Shown: in pieces, positions 37,801 to 48,903 of the stretch
Numbering within the stretch: the first letter of the stretch is position 1
Layout of the letters: every line of letters begins with the position of its first letter
Translations under genes and position numbers: made by a program
NCBI GenBank assembly: GCA_037903475.1
Contig: JBAJFG010000172.1
Span: 1,488,001-1,552,000, forward strand
Reading direction: 5' to 3'
DNA: 64,000 nucleotides
From: Ancylostoma caninum
Lineage: Eukaryota > Nematoda > Chromadorea > Rhabditida > Ancylostomatidae
Notes under the pieces: generated by a model
The model's database searches: none
The model's input: only the letters and a program-made list of their open reading frames with translations
Told to the model about the DNA's origin: nothing

Positions 37801-39999
37801 GTGAAAAGGGAGTTGGGTGGGGCCACTCCTATGAAGCCTAAGCCCAAGCCTTAAACCCATTCTTAAGCATAGGGTTAGGCTTATCTACCCTGTCTACTAT
37901 GGACTAAAAATGTATTTTTCTTCGCTTTCTCCCAAGCACGAGTGATTTATAGCTCATTAATACCGGGGCGCCGGAGGGTGGCAGCGGCCGGCGCCCGCCG
38001 GCGCCCATTTGCAGTGGCTGCCGGACCGGACTGTAGGTATGACACTCTTTGGAAGCAATACATTTACAGTCATTATATGTAGCTCTGAAAAACAGTAGAC
38101 AGCTCAAGGATATTTGATGGCCAGTAATAAAAAAGACCAGCAACAATAAATGTTAAGAGTTTCTTTCTCTATACTAACAGTCTCTGCACATACGTACCTT
38201 GCATTTTCGTTCGTTTTTTTTTCGATTATTCCAGCACCCTCATGGGCGCTAAACAAATTCATGAATGTACATAGAAATAAATAAGCGAACAGAGTATTCA
38301 CAACCTTGTTCCATCAGCAGTGCCTTGAGCAGAGTGAATTTAAAATTGCTCCCAACACATAGAAAGCACTTTTTTTGCTTCATACCACTTGGGAGCAAGG
38401 GGAATTTGTTCCTTTCTTCACGAAGATGGTGGAATTATAAAGTACTGGTAGGATCAAATAAACAGCGAATAATCCAGTTAGTTAGTTATCAATCGAAGCA
38501 GGATTCAAAAAGTTAAAATGTTGAAAAACGAGAAAGCCCCAAACACTTCTTCATCATTTCTCAAGGGTAGCAGTTATCTCTCGTTTTCGAAAAACCAAAA
38601 TTTCAACTAAGTCGAAGTCGAATATTTGAATTCGTATATGCCTACTGCGTTTTTGAGTCCTAAGTACAGAACTCAGAGTATATTTGGTGTGCTTATGACG
38701 AATTTGGCTGAAAATTTGCGTAGAAGGGTTATTTCAAGAGATGTTTATAAAGTCGTTACGGGGCCGTCCGGTCGATATCGGTCAGCCAGAGGCCTCACAG
38801 CTTCAGATAAACTTCAGTTAAAGAGAAAATGAAAGAAAACACTCACCTGGGCCAAGAATCTGACGAACGACTGGGGACCGCTGCCACAAGAGGGCCGCGC
38901 CGCGCACGCGCCGCACGCTAGGCGCGCTCAAAAATTTTCCGCCGATTGCGCGTAAGGACTTTACGCTAAAATCGTGCCCATCTCGTATAATAACCCCATT
39001 TTAGAAGGATTACGGTGAGTGTACGGTAGGTGCGGTATCTTACAGAACTTTCTGTAGCTACGCATAGGTGAATATTTGAAGTGCTGAATATGACTATCAA
39101 TGTCATTTTGCATGATATTGTCGCTTTACAGCTGAAATCAGCATTTTCTTCCGACTTTTGGCCGGTCAAAGGTGGCTGTTTGCGGCCACGGCCAAATCGG
39201 GCTCAAGGTTTATTTGCACCTTGAAATCTTCAGCCTTCCCGTTTCAACGCCTTACTTTTCACATATGCTTACTGAAACGGAGATTTACAAGTATGGACGC
39301 CAATCATCAGAGAAATTGGTTTTGTATATCCCAAAATTCCAAATTCTATGTGCAGGAATGTCAAATTTTCATTGGAAACTCTTAGTATGAGCAGGAAAAA
39401 GTTTGACCTCATCATGTTCGAAAAAGTGATTTCCGGGAGATGTGGTCTGGAACCGAACTCCTGTGCGGAAATCCATCACCAGAGGAAATAACAACAAACC
39501 AGTCATTTCTAGAGGCAGAAGTAATCTAACATTTAATTTCTTTTCCAACAGAGCAGGTTCGGGGTATGCTAAGTTACGTAAAAAGCAAGGGATACCAGTC
39601 AGTGATTGTTCATTCAGGAACATGATTAACCGGTACTTGTCTACATGAGATAATTTGCAAAGTTCCATCACCACTTTTCTTTTTTCCAATTCTCCCAATT
39701 GTATCCCGAATATTCTAATACTGATGTTCTGTGCACATGTCTGTTCTACATCTGTTCACATGAGTGTACTCATGTAATAAATAAACAAATAAATAAATAA
39801 ATAATACAAATGTGACCATAGGGGTAGCAATGTCTCTGACATTTCTTTTCGTTTGGAGAACTAGCAAACTGCATTTCTGTGACAGGTAAGCTTAGAGTCT
39901 TTCCAGAGGAATCCACGGGTCCTGCCACTGAATTTTTCACCCAATTGTCGGTGCCCTATATCATCGACGAATCGATTATCCTTATTGTGTTCATTGTCA
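37800..39999. other. Intergenic DNA, no gene seen
   Basis: It contains a GC-rich hairpin at 37965-38030 (GGCGCCGGAGGG..CGGCGCCCGCCGGCGCC), TTAGGC-like scattered motifs at 37838-37885, and an ACAAATAAATAAATAAATAA tail at 39780-39805. Confidence 0.4.
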
Positions 40000-40524
40000 T
40001 CACTCACAAATAGTACAGTCCTCACAAATATAGCCGGATTCCACTGCTACACAACCGCGGTTGGATCTGAGTGATGTATGGAGCATACCGCACGTGTGAG
40101 TGTCGAGTAAGTCCTGCCACGATCCTGTGGATGATAAGAATCCGACGCGCAGTGCGTCTATCTTTTTGGAAAGAACTGTGGACCTCATGTGAAGTCGGTG
40201 TGGCTGATACACCTTATAATGGATATATTATTGGCTAGTGAGAATAATGCTAGTATTATATAACCCGTGCAAGGCGTATTTTACTCACTCTCTTCGCATT
40301 GCTCAGAATCTCCTGTAGAGCATGATAAAAAAACCACTGAACCACCATTATATTGACATTCGGACAGTATAGGATCAAGAGTCTAAAGCGTCACCATCCG
40401 CTACGTAAGTCGCCACACCCTATTAGATCAGCTGAGCATTTACCTGCTTGATAGGCGAAGCCATAACAATTTCTTGGGGCCTGGCGCGCTCCGATGCCAA
40501 ATTTGCGCACGCAGCGCGTGCCAT
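40000..40524 (-). CDS. Possible two-exon small Cys-rich protein gene, head-to-head with the charged-protein gene
   Basis: Candidate minus-strand gene. Exon 1 is 40444-40524, ATG in context GCAATGGCA, encoding 27 residues (MARAACANLASERARPQEIV..) and ending CAG before GTAAAT. Exon 2 is 40000-40203 after acceptor TATCAG, in the same frame (phase 0), encoding 67 residues ending GYICEDCTICE and stop TGA. The intron is 240 nt with GT and AG ends. The C-terminal part has six cysteines (CGML.., GCVAV.., ICEDCTIC). Exon 1 overlaps antisense the CpG-rich leader of the plus-strand gene, so either the two share a bidirectional promoter or this frame is a shadow of a CpG island. No family recognised. Confidence 0.35.
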
Positions 40525-40604
40525 TGCGACGCGACGACGTTCGTTCTCGTCGTCCGCCAGGAATTTCTCCGCTCCGACCTCATTCGTCCCTGTTCTACTG
40601 CACG

Positions 40605-40898
40605 ATGGCACGTTCGGCCCAGCAGGCTCGTCAGCCCAGGAAGAGCAAGGAGGAGCGGGCGCTGAAGAAGGCGATCAAGAAGCAGGCCCGTGAGGCACGT
40701 CGCGAGGCAGAGCTTGCCAACGGTTTGGAGGAGAAAGCGAAGCTTGACGATGCCATCAAGGATCAGGAAATGAAGGAAGTTCCGGAATCCACGAACGAGC
40801 CGACTGCTCCAGATGAGAAGCAGCCCGTTCCTGCACCAGACGATCGTGAAAACTCGAAGCCGGATGTGAGTTCAGAATCAGTGAAAGTCGAAGAATAG
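40605..40898 (+). CDS. Small highly charged protein (97 aa), unrecognised family
   Basis: Single-exon frame from ATG 40605 (context CACGATGG) to TAG 40898. The N-terminal half is rich in Lys, Arg, Glu and Ala (KSKEERALKKAIKKQAREAR, then EAELANGLEEKAKLDDAIK) and should form a basic helix or coiled coil; the C-terminal half is acidic, Pro/Ser-rich and probably disordered (VPESTNEPTAPDEKQ). There is no signal peptide or membrane segment. Codon choice is strongly biased to AAG, GAG, CAG, ATC and AAC, unlike the AT-rich surroundings, which is the main evidence that it is a real, well-expressed gene. The frame is open upstream to ATG 40494, but that extension is Arg/Pro-rich and lies in a CpG-rich leader, so 40605 is preferred. 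I do not recognise the family; a nuclear or RNA/ribosome-associated role would be a guess from charge only. Confidence 0.75.
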   Translation: MARSAQQARQPRKSKEERALKKAIKKQAREARREAELANGLEEKAKLDDAIKDQEMKEVPESTNEPTAPDEKQPVPAPDDRENSKPDVSSESVKVEE

Positions 40899-41324
40899 CT
40901 TTTTTTCTCATTTTTACTCGGTTTTATTCACATATTTGTGTCGTTTTCCCGTTTACTTTCACTCGCTCTTAATAATGTGAATATATTTTGCTCGTTTTTC
41001 ATACTTGTTGATTTGACGACGTGTTTTTGTTACATGAAATTTTTTTCTAAATCGAAACCTTTGTGTTTTACCTTGCATTCGCTCGACAAATTCAGTTACT
41101 TTTGTGGTTTCCATTAATACACTATGTACATGACTCATTGCTGAAACTTGTGAAACGCAGTGATTGCGATATCGAATTTTCTGGCATTTCAAGAGCTCGA
41201 GGTTGTTAGCAATTTCTTCATTACCGTCAAGGAACGAAATTTGTCAAAAGGTTTGGTGGCACTATTCAACTTTACTTGCCCCATAATCTTCGAAAAAAAA
41301 ACTTTTTGACTGAAACTTCGCCTA

Positions 41325-41545
41325 GGAGGGTTATTTGAGGTGCTGAACACGAACACCATATCCATTTTGTACCGCAACAACACTTTTGTAGAGTTACTTT
41401 TGGTATACTTTAGATACTATACGTCACAGAATCTTCTGAAACTTTGCATAGGGGGATTATTTGAGGTGCTGAACACGAACATCGTATCCATTTTGTCGCG
41501 TAACCCCATTTCTGTGGGGTTACGGCAGGTGCACGGTAGGAAATA
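41325..41545. repeat. ~126-bp tandem dispersed repeat (GAGGTGCTGAACACGAA family)
   Basis: GGTTATTTGAGGTGCTGAAC at 41329 recurs as GATTATTTGAGGTGCTGAAC at 41455, each followed by ATATCCATTTTGTACCGC-like and TACGGTAGG-like sequence. Related degraded copies lie at 38990-39100 (TATTTGAAGTGCTGAATATG) and 59680-59960 (CTGAACACGAATATGACTTC). Confidence 0.6.
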
Positions 41546-42424
41546 GAGAAAAAATGCTTATTTCGGGTAGAAGACGGAGGCGGCATGCAAAGTAATGGTG
41601 ATAATCGTAGTCAGCACCTCAACTAACCCCCTATGCGAGGTTCCAGCAGGCAAATTTTCTTGAAAATTTCGTGGCCAGTAAAGTTGAATAGTGCCATGTT
41701 TCCAGCAGTGTTTCCAGAACCTTCTGGCATTTATGTCTAGTGATTGACAGTTTTATTGGCCGGAAACGGGTGTATTTTCCAAGAACTCAACAAGAAAATT
41801 CGTCAGTTACGCCCAGTATGCTTCCTTCCTATGGAGCTAGTTTTTTTCGTACTTCCAAGCATTTCTCTTCACTACACCAGGTATTTTTTCCCGTCTGTGG
41901 ACACTTACCACTCTCGCGCACATCGTCAGAGCCTCTTGTTTTCCCACTTGGAAAAGATGTCCGCGGTTGGCACCTAAAATACCCTCAGACATTCAAATAG
42001 CTTATTGATCATCTCAGATCAAAATTGATCTGTTGTTCTCCGAAAAGCATTCATGAATAGAAGTGTTCTATGCACTATATCATTTGGACCTTGCGAGCTT
42101 GGGTGATGAGTTTCCGATAGTCCTTTTTTCTCTCTTCGACCACAGAGCAGCACATTGTATTCAGATGCAGTTTTTGTTCCAATGAGGCTTTTTTTTTCAC
42201 TGATCGATCGATGCGGGCGTCCAGCGCCTGTTGGAAACCAGTGAGACATCATCTGGGTCGTAGAAACGTTGGCAAACTTATCGATTACTAGACGGTATAC
42301 CCGGCTTCGCTCTAGTGTTTTACTGCCCCCGGCTATTCACACTGATGAAGACATTATTTTTGTGATCAGAAATCCTAGTAACAGACCCTTTTTCACCATA
42401 CTTTTAGCGAAACGCTAGTAAAGT

Positions 42425-42915
42425 TACTTGGACAATAACTTTATGGGAAGTGCTTGTCATATTTGTGTTCGGAGTGTTCATGAGCCCCAGCAGGTTTGTT
42501 CCTACCTGTCCTTGTGCGAAAGTGGAAAAATCAATAAATCGGTCCTCTCGTGCAGTGTGATTCTGTCGACGTATTCAGGAACTCCAGTAGGTACATCCTC
42601 ACAAACCCCCGGCCAAAATAAGCGAAAAGTCAATAAAATCGATAAACAGTCATATACGCGCGAAACGCTTTTCATATTCGTGTTCAACGCAATGGAGAAC
42701 CCCCGTAGACGCACCTCCACCGACCACTCAGCAAAAGTGGCTGAAAATCGATAAAATCAATAAACCGGTACTGTCGATCAAAATAGTTGTCATATTCGTG
42801 TCCAGCGTATTGAAAAACCGTAGCAGATGTGTCCTCACCGACCCCCGGGGCAAAAATGGCGGAAAGTCGATAAAATCGATGCATTCGATAAGCTAATCGA
42901 TAAAATCAGGTCACA
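42425..42915. repeat. ~117-bp tandem repeat, four copies
   Basis: Each unit has a GTGGAAAAATCAATAAATCG-like block (at about 42522, 42624, 42740 and 42858), then TTGTCATATTCGTGTTCAGC and AGCAGGTGCATCCTCACCGA in variant form. A tail follows containing GGTCCGGATTGGTTTATGCT and ACATACATACACACAAAC. Diverged relatives with the same tail occur at 51590-52640. Confidence 0.65.
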
Positions 42916-43302
42916 AGTAGCCTATGACCTCCGCCGGCCCCTGGAGGGTCTACCTGCGAAACATGGTCCGGATTGGTTTATGCTCCGCGATTTCTTTTCG
43001 GAACATACAAACGTACAAACATACATACACACAAACTTTCACTTTTATATTTACAGATGCCAGTGAATGGTCGTTTAAGGGTTATTGTGTATTCATTTAC
43101 GTATACCGTTATACATTATTGAGACTACTTTCAAATTTCCGGTTCAAGATTCCTGAATTTTTTTGTCCTCATCCAAGAATCTTGTGTCTTTGAGTTCCGT
43201 GTTTTTGTGCTTAGATTTAGGCAACAGACATGCTTTATGAATAACAGGTGATTCAAATCCCTGTTTGTGTTCAAAGTCAAGCTTCGGATGATGATACATA
43301 TT

Positions 43303-43527
43303 GTCCGAAACGACGAGTCCGCCCACGCACGCGGGGATCCAGAGGCGACCACGCTTCCCAGCTCTCCACATCATCATCTCTAATCTGCGTATCACGTTGC
43401 ACCGTTTTCTTTATGGTATCGACCAATGATTTGGCTGCGACGTGAGCAAGTTGGCAGCTAACAGCGTACGCCCCTGCCGCGCCGCCTCTGGATTCCCGCG
43501 TACATGAGCGAACTCGTCGTTTCGGAC
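43303..43527. repeat. Foldback repeat, ~45-bp arms
   Basis: GTCCGAAACGACGAGT..CCCACGCACGCGGG at 43303-43340 is inverted as CCCGCGTACATGAGCGAACT CGTCGTTTCGGAC ending at 43527; CCAGAGGCG and CGCCTCTGG extend the pairing. The centre is unique. Confidence 0.6.
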
Positions 43528-44017
43528 GGGTGGCGGTCTAGGCGTACGCCGCGACGCGACCGCGCCGCACGCGTATGCTTCTCAACTTCAGGGTGTTTCT
43601 TCGAATTCGATGCACTGAATGAAATTGCTGGCCACCTTCTCACAGTTTGTGGGTTCCGATAACATTCATCTATCCCACTCAAGCTTAGAAAAGTTGTAGA
43701 TACCCACGCAGAACTCACACCCTCGGAGACGCAGCCGCGACGCGCACATGAATCGACCAATCACAGACCAGCAGCCAGTACCTCTTGTCACGCAGCCGTT
43801 TCGGACAGGCTGTACGTTTACGCTAAAATTTTGGGTTACCATGTTTGGTGTCCGAGGGCGGTTTGAAAAGTTTTCGGAATGACAATAAAAACAAAACAAA
43901 TCTAAGCTACTCAATATTTTATTTTATAAGTCCCCTCGGAGCTCAACACAATTGGTCCAGTCTGGTTTTAATTTTTCATTTTCTATCTAGGATGAATTTC
44001 TCTGAAGTAGTCAGGTA

Positions 44018-44267
44018 GCCGCTATACTCCTCGAGGAGTATAGCACCTTGCGTCGCCGGCGACGGCGGCCGCCGATGTTGGCACCTCTCACGATCGATAC
44101 GCACCGACGTCACAGTCGCCAACATTGGCGGCCGCCGATGTTGGCGATCGCCAGTCGCCGGCGACGGCGGCCGCCGCCGCTGCTCCGCCCACAATCGATG
44201 CGTACCGGCCTCACAGTCGCCGGCGACGGCGACTCAAGGTGCTACAGTCCTCGAGGACTATAGCGGC
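44018..44267. mobile_element. GC-rich foldback element with nested perfect palindromes
   Basis: The terminal repeats 44018-44053 and 44232-44267 are inverted copies (GCCGCTATA..TAGCACCTTG). Each arm itself contains a palindrome: TATACTCCTCGAGGAGTATA at the left and AGTCCTCGAGGACT at the right. The interior repeats GTCGCCGGCGACGGCGGCCG and GCCGATGTTGGC. In AT-rich surroundings it is strikingly GC- and CpG-rich. Non-coding. Confidence 0.65.
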
Positions 44268-44943
44268 AGTGTCAGAATAACGGGAGAAAGTCACGATTAG
44301 CTCGTCTCCCGACTAGAATCTTGTCCTTGACGGGAAGCTGCTAAGATTCTAAGACAGGTACAGGTACGAGCGAGCCAATGCAGAAATATCACTAAATGAG
44401 GTAGAGTTTTAGGTTTCATTGTTACACTTCTTTGGTGAGCCATAACACCTGCTTGGGCGGTCATGCTGACATGGAGCGACAATTCATTCTTCCTGTTCAA
44501 ATCAGCGCGTGTCCCACCGGTTACCACAACGAAAGCTTCTAAAAATTTCGCTCAATATCCAGTTTTGATGATCTCTCCATCGATTCCTTGGAACTCCCAA
44601 AAACGGAAATCGTCACCGTTCCCACCTCAGTGAATGGTAATTTCTTCTTCAGAATCCATTCTTCGCGTCTCTGCTACTGTTTTCTTTGCATCTTTTGTAA
44701 CCACAGTGTAGCGCTTAACCTTATCTTCGACATGGATCGCAGTTTCAACCTGAATTCTAATTCAACCATTCAAAATAGTTGTCTGGTTTTCATGTTGGAT
44801 TGCGTTTTTGTAGGGGACTGAGCAGATGCGAATTTTTGAAAATTTTTGAAGTTTTTTTAAAATTTAGTTTGTCGGGTGAAATTAAAACTATTGTCTCATG
44901 AGAGACGCGCTAGGCTCCCTTATTTAGCACGCATTTCTATTCT

Positions 44944-45211
44944 ATCATAATATAACGGATCGAAACTCGCCCATTCAAAAATCCGCACCTTTTCGCGGCG
45001 GGACTCGTGGGAAAGTGCAGGGTGCAGTCCTATGAGTCAACGGGCGTACTGTGAAGCAATAGTTTCTCTACATCCAATCATAATATAACGAATCGAAACT
45101 CGCCCATTCAAAAATCCGCACCTTTTCGCGGCGGGACTCGTGGGAAAGTGCAGGGTGCAGTCCTATGAGTCAACGGGCGTACTGTGAAGCAATAGTTTCT
45201 CTACATCCAAT
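44944..45211. repeat. 133-bp tandem duplication
   Basis: Two head-to-tail copies, 44944-45076 and 45077-45209, starting ATCATAATATAACG and ending TCTCTACATCCA. I see one mismatch (CGGATCG versus CGAATCG), so the duplication is recent. Confidence 0.85.
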
Positions 45212-45256
45212 CCGTTAAACTTTTCGGAGGTTTGTTCACTTTCCAAGGCTGGAGGA

Positions 45257-45577
45257 AACCCGCGTCTCATAACTACTTCAAGGAGGGGATCCTCCGAATT
45301 GAGGAGGTCGCAGGGAACCCGCATCTTATAGCTACTTCGAGGAGGGGATCTTTGAGTTAGGAAGGCTGGACGCAACCCGCGGCGCATAGGGATTACGCAG
45401 AGGGAATCCTCCGAGTTGAGGAGGTCGCAGGGAACCCGCATCTTGTGACTACTTCAAGGAGGGGATCCTCCAAATTGAAAAGCCTGAAGAGAACTGGCGG
45501 CGCATAGGGATTTCGAGGATGGGATCCTCGAAATTGGGGAGCTTGGAGAGAACCTACAACCCTTGGGGATTTCGAGG
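45257..45577. repeat. 59-bp minisatellite, about 5.5 copies
   Basis: Units begin AACCCGC or close variants at about 45257, 45316, 45375, 45433, 45492 and 45551, each with GAGGGGATCCTCCGAATTGA-like cores. Alternate units resemble each other more closely, suggesting a 118-bp higher-order unit. Slight length changes keep a minus-strand frame open with repeated MRVPCDLLNSED, but this reads as repeat rather than a gene. Confidence 0.75.
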
Positions 45578-46248
45578 AGAAATAGTGAAGAGAAATAGTA
45601 ACACAAGTCTATGAACTTATTTAATAATAATCCATAATCCAAGGACAATAATCCCACTGGTTACGGGACAGCCATGAGGGGTTCTTAAGGTAATGTGAGA
45701 AAAACATACGTCGCTCAGTGCAGAGGTTCACTCCCAATGCGAGGTTAAAATGTTCTCATGCATCGCGCCCAATTGCTTAGAAAAGATTCTCTCGGAGGGG
45801 TTATATGGCATTTGCAACTTGATTAGTGGTCGAATGTCAAACTGGCCAGTGACATTGTCATTTGAAGTACTTATTTTGACTTGATTGTGAACTCCTCATA
45901 CCACCATTGAATTTTTGATTATTGGCAGGAGGGGTGATCCTAGGGTTTGAAGACTTTGCCTAAATGATTTGGATGCTTTAGGTGAAGTTTGAAGACATAG
46001 TGACCAAGTTGAAGCGAGTTGGAGCGAACATTTTCTTCTGAGGAGGAAAATTATATAGTATTAATTATTTTCTGTCTTGCGACTGCACTTACATTAGGGT
46101 TTGGATTGATCAAATGGTAAACTTACGACGTAAGGTGATAAAATATTGGCCTTTGAAGAGAACAAGACCATCAGGTCTACTCAGGAGACGCAACAACTGT
46201 TGTTTTCATAAAAGTTGAACGGCCTCGATGATTAAAGCGTTTTTCACA

Positions 46249-46456
46249 ACATACAGGAAGCTCCAAATGTCCACAGTCAAGAGGGCGTGGCCACGGCGTG
46301 GCTCCTTGATCAGACACAGGCGCTCTCTATGCTGCCTCTGGCTTCTCTGACTCTGCAGCCAACCAGTGGCAGCATGCCGAGCGCCTGTATCTCTGTCTAA
46401 AACCGCGTCGTGGCCACGTCCCTCTTGACTGCGGACATTTGGAGCTTCCTGTATGT
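46249..46456. mobile_element. 208-bp hairpin (foldback MITE)
   Basis: The left arm starts ATACAGGAAGCTCCAAATGT and the right arm is its inverse ending ATTTGGAGCTTCCTGTAT; pairing continues through TCAAGAGGG..GTGGCCACG and ACAGGCGCTC..ATGCTGCC, so nearly the whole element folds into one hairpin with a short loop near 46350. No coding capacity. Confidence 0.7.
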
Positions 46457-46459
46457 AGG

Positions 46460-48345
46460 ATTTTAAAAAAAGGGCGTGGATGAACAATTTACTGGAGTCG
46501 GATTTCGGTGTTTAACTACTGCACCGACAGGACGGAGGATATGGTTAGACTGTGGATTTCGGATTTGGATGGTGGTGTTGCTGAACAACAGAAGTAAAAT
46601 TTGCGGAATTGGTGCAATGAAGGGCGAGCATGGAATGGAATATGAAACATGGCTAAGTAATCCATCTCATTACAGGAATTGAGTCAAGTGTTTACTCTTT
46701 TCAAGAAATGAGCTTTGTACAAAACTTGTGCACATCAATAAGGTTGCTAAGGCTAATGTACTCGAGGTGGGCTGGTGCACTGTTTTGGAAAGTAGAGAAT
46801 TTTTTATTGATTTGCTGGTATAACATGAACGACTTCCTCACAGAGATCCGTAGTACTACAGCTAATACCCTTCTTGAACTGGGTTTCGAGATGTGTGGGA
46901 TTTTCGCTTTTCTGTTGTTTTTGATTTCCGGTTAAACGTTGATGCTTTCTTGATTGGCTTGAGGAAACGAAGAGTTTTGAGAAGTTCGCATAGGGTACAG
47001 GCCGATGTTGTTATTGCAGAATGCTATTTAGGTGCGTCCGCTTCAAGTTGTAACATGTGCAACTGGCGTCCGCTTCAAGTTATTACATGTGCAACTGAGT
47101 ACAGAAGACTGTACCAATCTACTGCGCACGTTGAAGAAAGTTCCGTCGGCGTGTTGAAGGAAAGTAGCGGATGTGCGCCTAACATTAGTTCGTAATCTGT
47201 TCAAAAATTATGGGCTTTCATATTTATTGGAGCACTGCGCACTGTCTAATAACGTTAACATCTGTGGAACAGTTGTTGCACCCGAGCAGTAAAAGAAATT
47301 CTTTCTGGTAGAAGCTTCAGAGTAATCAATGACGAAGTTGCTGAATCCGGGAAACCATTACTGAATGGTTCCTTCTGACTTGCATCCTAGCACGCAAGAG
47401 GCGCAGATTTCTCAACAGCTTTGGCCACTTTTATTTCGTGATAAATTCATTAAGAAGAAGGTGTAAAAATACTATTTTGTATGAAGTGAATGCTTTTTTT
47501 CCTGAGCGGAAAGGGGGTAGAAGGCACACCTTCAGGAAAGGTACGCGAACATATTCTTGCACCCAGTAGTTTCGACATGAACCTCAAGTGGCTGCCACAT
47601 CCACACTTTCTAGCGTCCCGTAGGAGCGCTAGTCTGTCAATACTTGTCAAAGATTTCATTCACTTTTTCTGATGTGGTCACCTTTTCTTAGCATTTTGCA
47701 CATGGCACTACTCGCATCCAGCTCCGCTTGGTTTTCAGAACCCAGAAACTATGGCAGAAAAATGAAGATGATGATCCTCCAAAAGTAGCATCCAAGTGAT
47801 GTTCGGCTAACATGCGGTCTTTTCTTCCAGTTAGGAAAAATTAATGACCACTTCTCAGTAACTGAGCGCAGTCGTAGTTGCTTGATTTACCTCCTTTGTC
47901 AAAAGCAGAGACTTCATCAGATTGATTTGAAATTCACGGTTAATTCATGTGAAGGACTCTCAAACAGAATAGCATTGAAATTTTTGAAAAAGAGCAACTC
48001 CTTGGTGGTGACTCCGGAAATTTTTCAAAAGGCTCATGCAATGTTATGATAAAATTGTTATACGTGGAAGTGCAGTTACCAAATTTGCATTCTTGAACGG
48101 TTCACTTCGGAGTTCATTACATTTTCAAAATGAGACGCGAAAATAGATTTTACATTCCAGAATGTTCGCGGGATCATGCACTTTGAAAAAGTATCTAGAA
48201 ATGCGCGAAATCTTATCGGTTTTCATTTGTCAGAAGCCTTTGAAAATGCCTATGTGAAAACAGGGGAAACTCATGTTACAACTTAATAATTACCATCATG
48301 ATCCACGAGATATTGCCAACACTTCACTAGAGCATCAGATCCAGA
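46460..48345. other. Intergenic DNA, no gene seen
   Basis: Frames at 46476-46682, 46893-47195 and 47450-47659 are short and unrecognised; only the 32-bp duplication at 47.03 kb stands out. Confidence 0.4.
47030..47098. repeat. 32-bp tandem duplication
   Basis: GCGTCCGCTTCAAGTTGTAA CATGTGCAACTG is followed at once by the same sequence with two changes (GTTATTACATG). Confidence 0.85.
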
Positions 48346-48349
48346 AGTT

Positions 48350-48838
48350 TCAAAAGATCCAGATCAAGAACTCTGGCAGCTGCGAGTCGAAGAAGCTTGA
48401 AATCTCACTTTTCAGTTTGGTCTGATCATCGAAATCTTCTTTTGCTCGTGAATGCAGCTTCAGTGCTCCAAACAAGTGGTGATCAGACGAGGCCAAGTCG
48501 GGAGAATAAGCAGAGTGAGGTAGAACTTCCCAACCTAGATCGGCGATTTTCTGGCAAGTAAGATTCACCATGTAAGGTCGAACGTTGTCGTGAAGTTGAG
48601 CAATGTGGTAAATTTTTCTTTGCTTCAGATGAAAGGCGTCCACCACTTTCTGTAGTTTAGAAAAGTGGATGTGAGGCGTCATAGCGTTCACAGGTGGCAG
48701 CAGTGCAGCATTCCCTCAGAATCCTATCAACAACACATCAAAACCACCTTCGGCACTTCTCCTTTCGGCTGTTTTGGAGGTGGTTTGCCACTCGAGAACC
48801 AACTTTTCTGTCGTGTATGGTCAACGCACAGCATGTCA
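48350..48838 (-). pseudogene. Mariner-family transposase fragment (inactivated)
   Basis: The minus strand encodes the C-terminal catalytic part of a mariner (DD34D) transposase. HDNVRPY corresponds to the HDNARPH motif with the second Asp, and LPHSAYSPDLASSDHHLFGA corresponds to PYSPDLAPSDYHLF with the third Asp. Upstream, in another stretch, WFSSGKPPPKQPKGEVPKVV matches the block before the WWD motif, but TGA and TAG codons interrupt it at about 48720 and a further frame change follows. No terminal repeats or N-terminal DNA-binding part are visible. It lies within 70 nt of the 3' end of the CAP gene, convergent with nothing, and so probably landed in its 3' flank. Confidence 0.85.
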
Positions 48839-48903
48839 ACATTTATCCATGAAAAGTTCAAAAATGCAAAATAGCATCCCCATTCGGTAAGAAGGAATTG
48901 TGT

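Noticed and set aside
37838..37885. Interstitial telomere repeat
   Set aside because: Only scattered TTAGGC-like hexamers (GTTAGGCTT, CCTAAGCCC), not a tandem array.
45163..45441. 92-codon minus-strand frame with repeated MRVPCDLLNSED
   Set aside because: It is the translation of the 59-bp minisatellite; the repeat length is not a multiple of three, so the frame is not maintained by selection.
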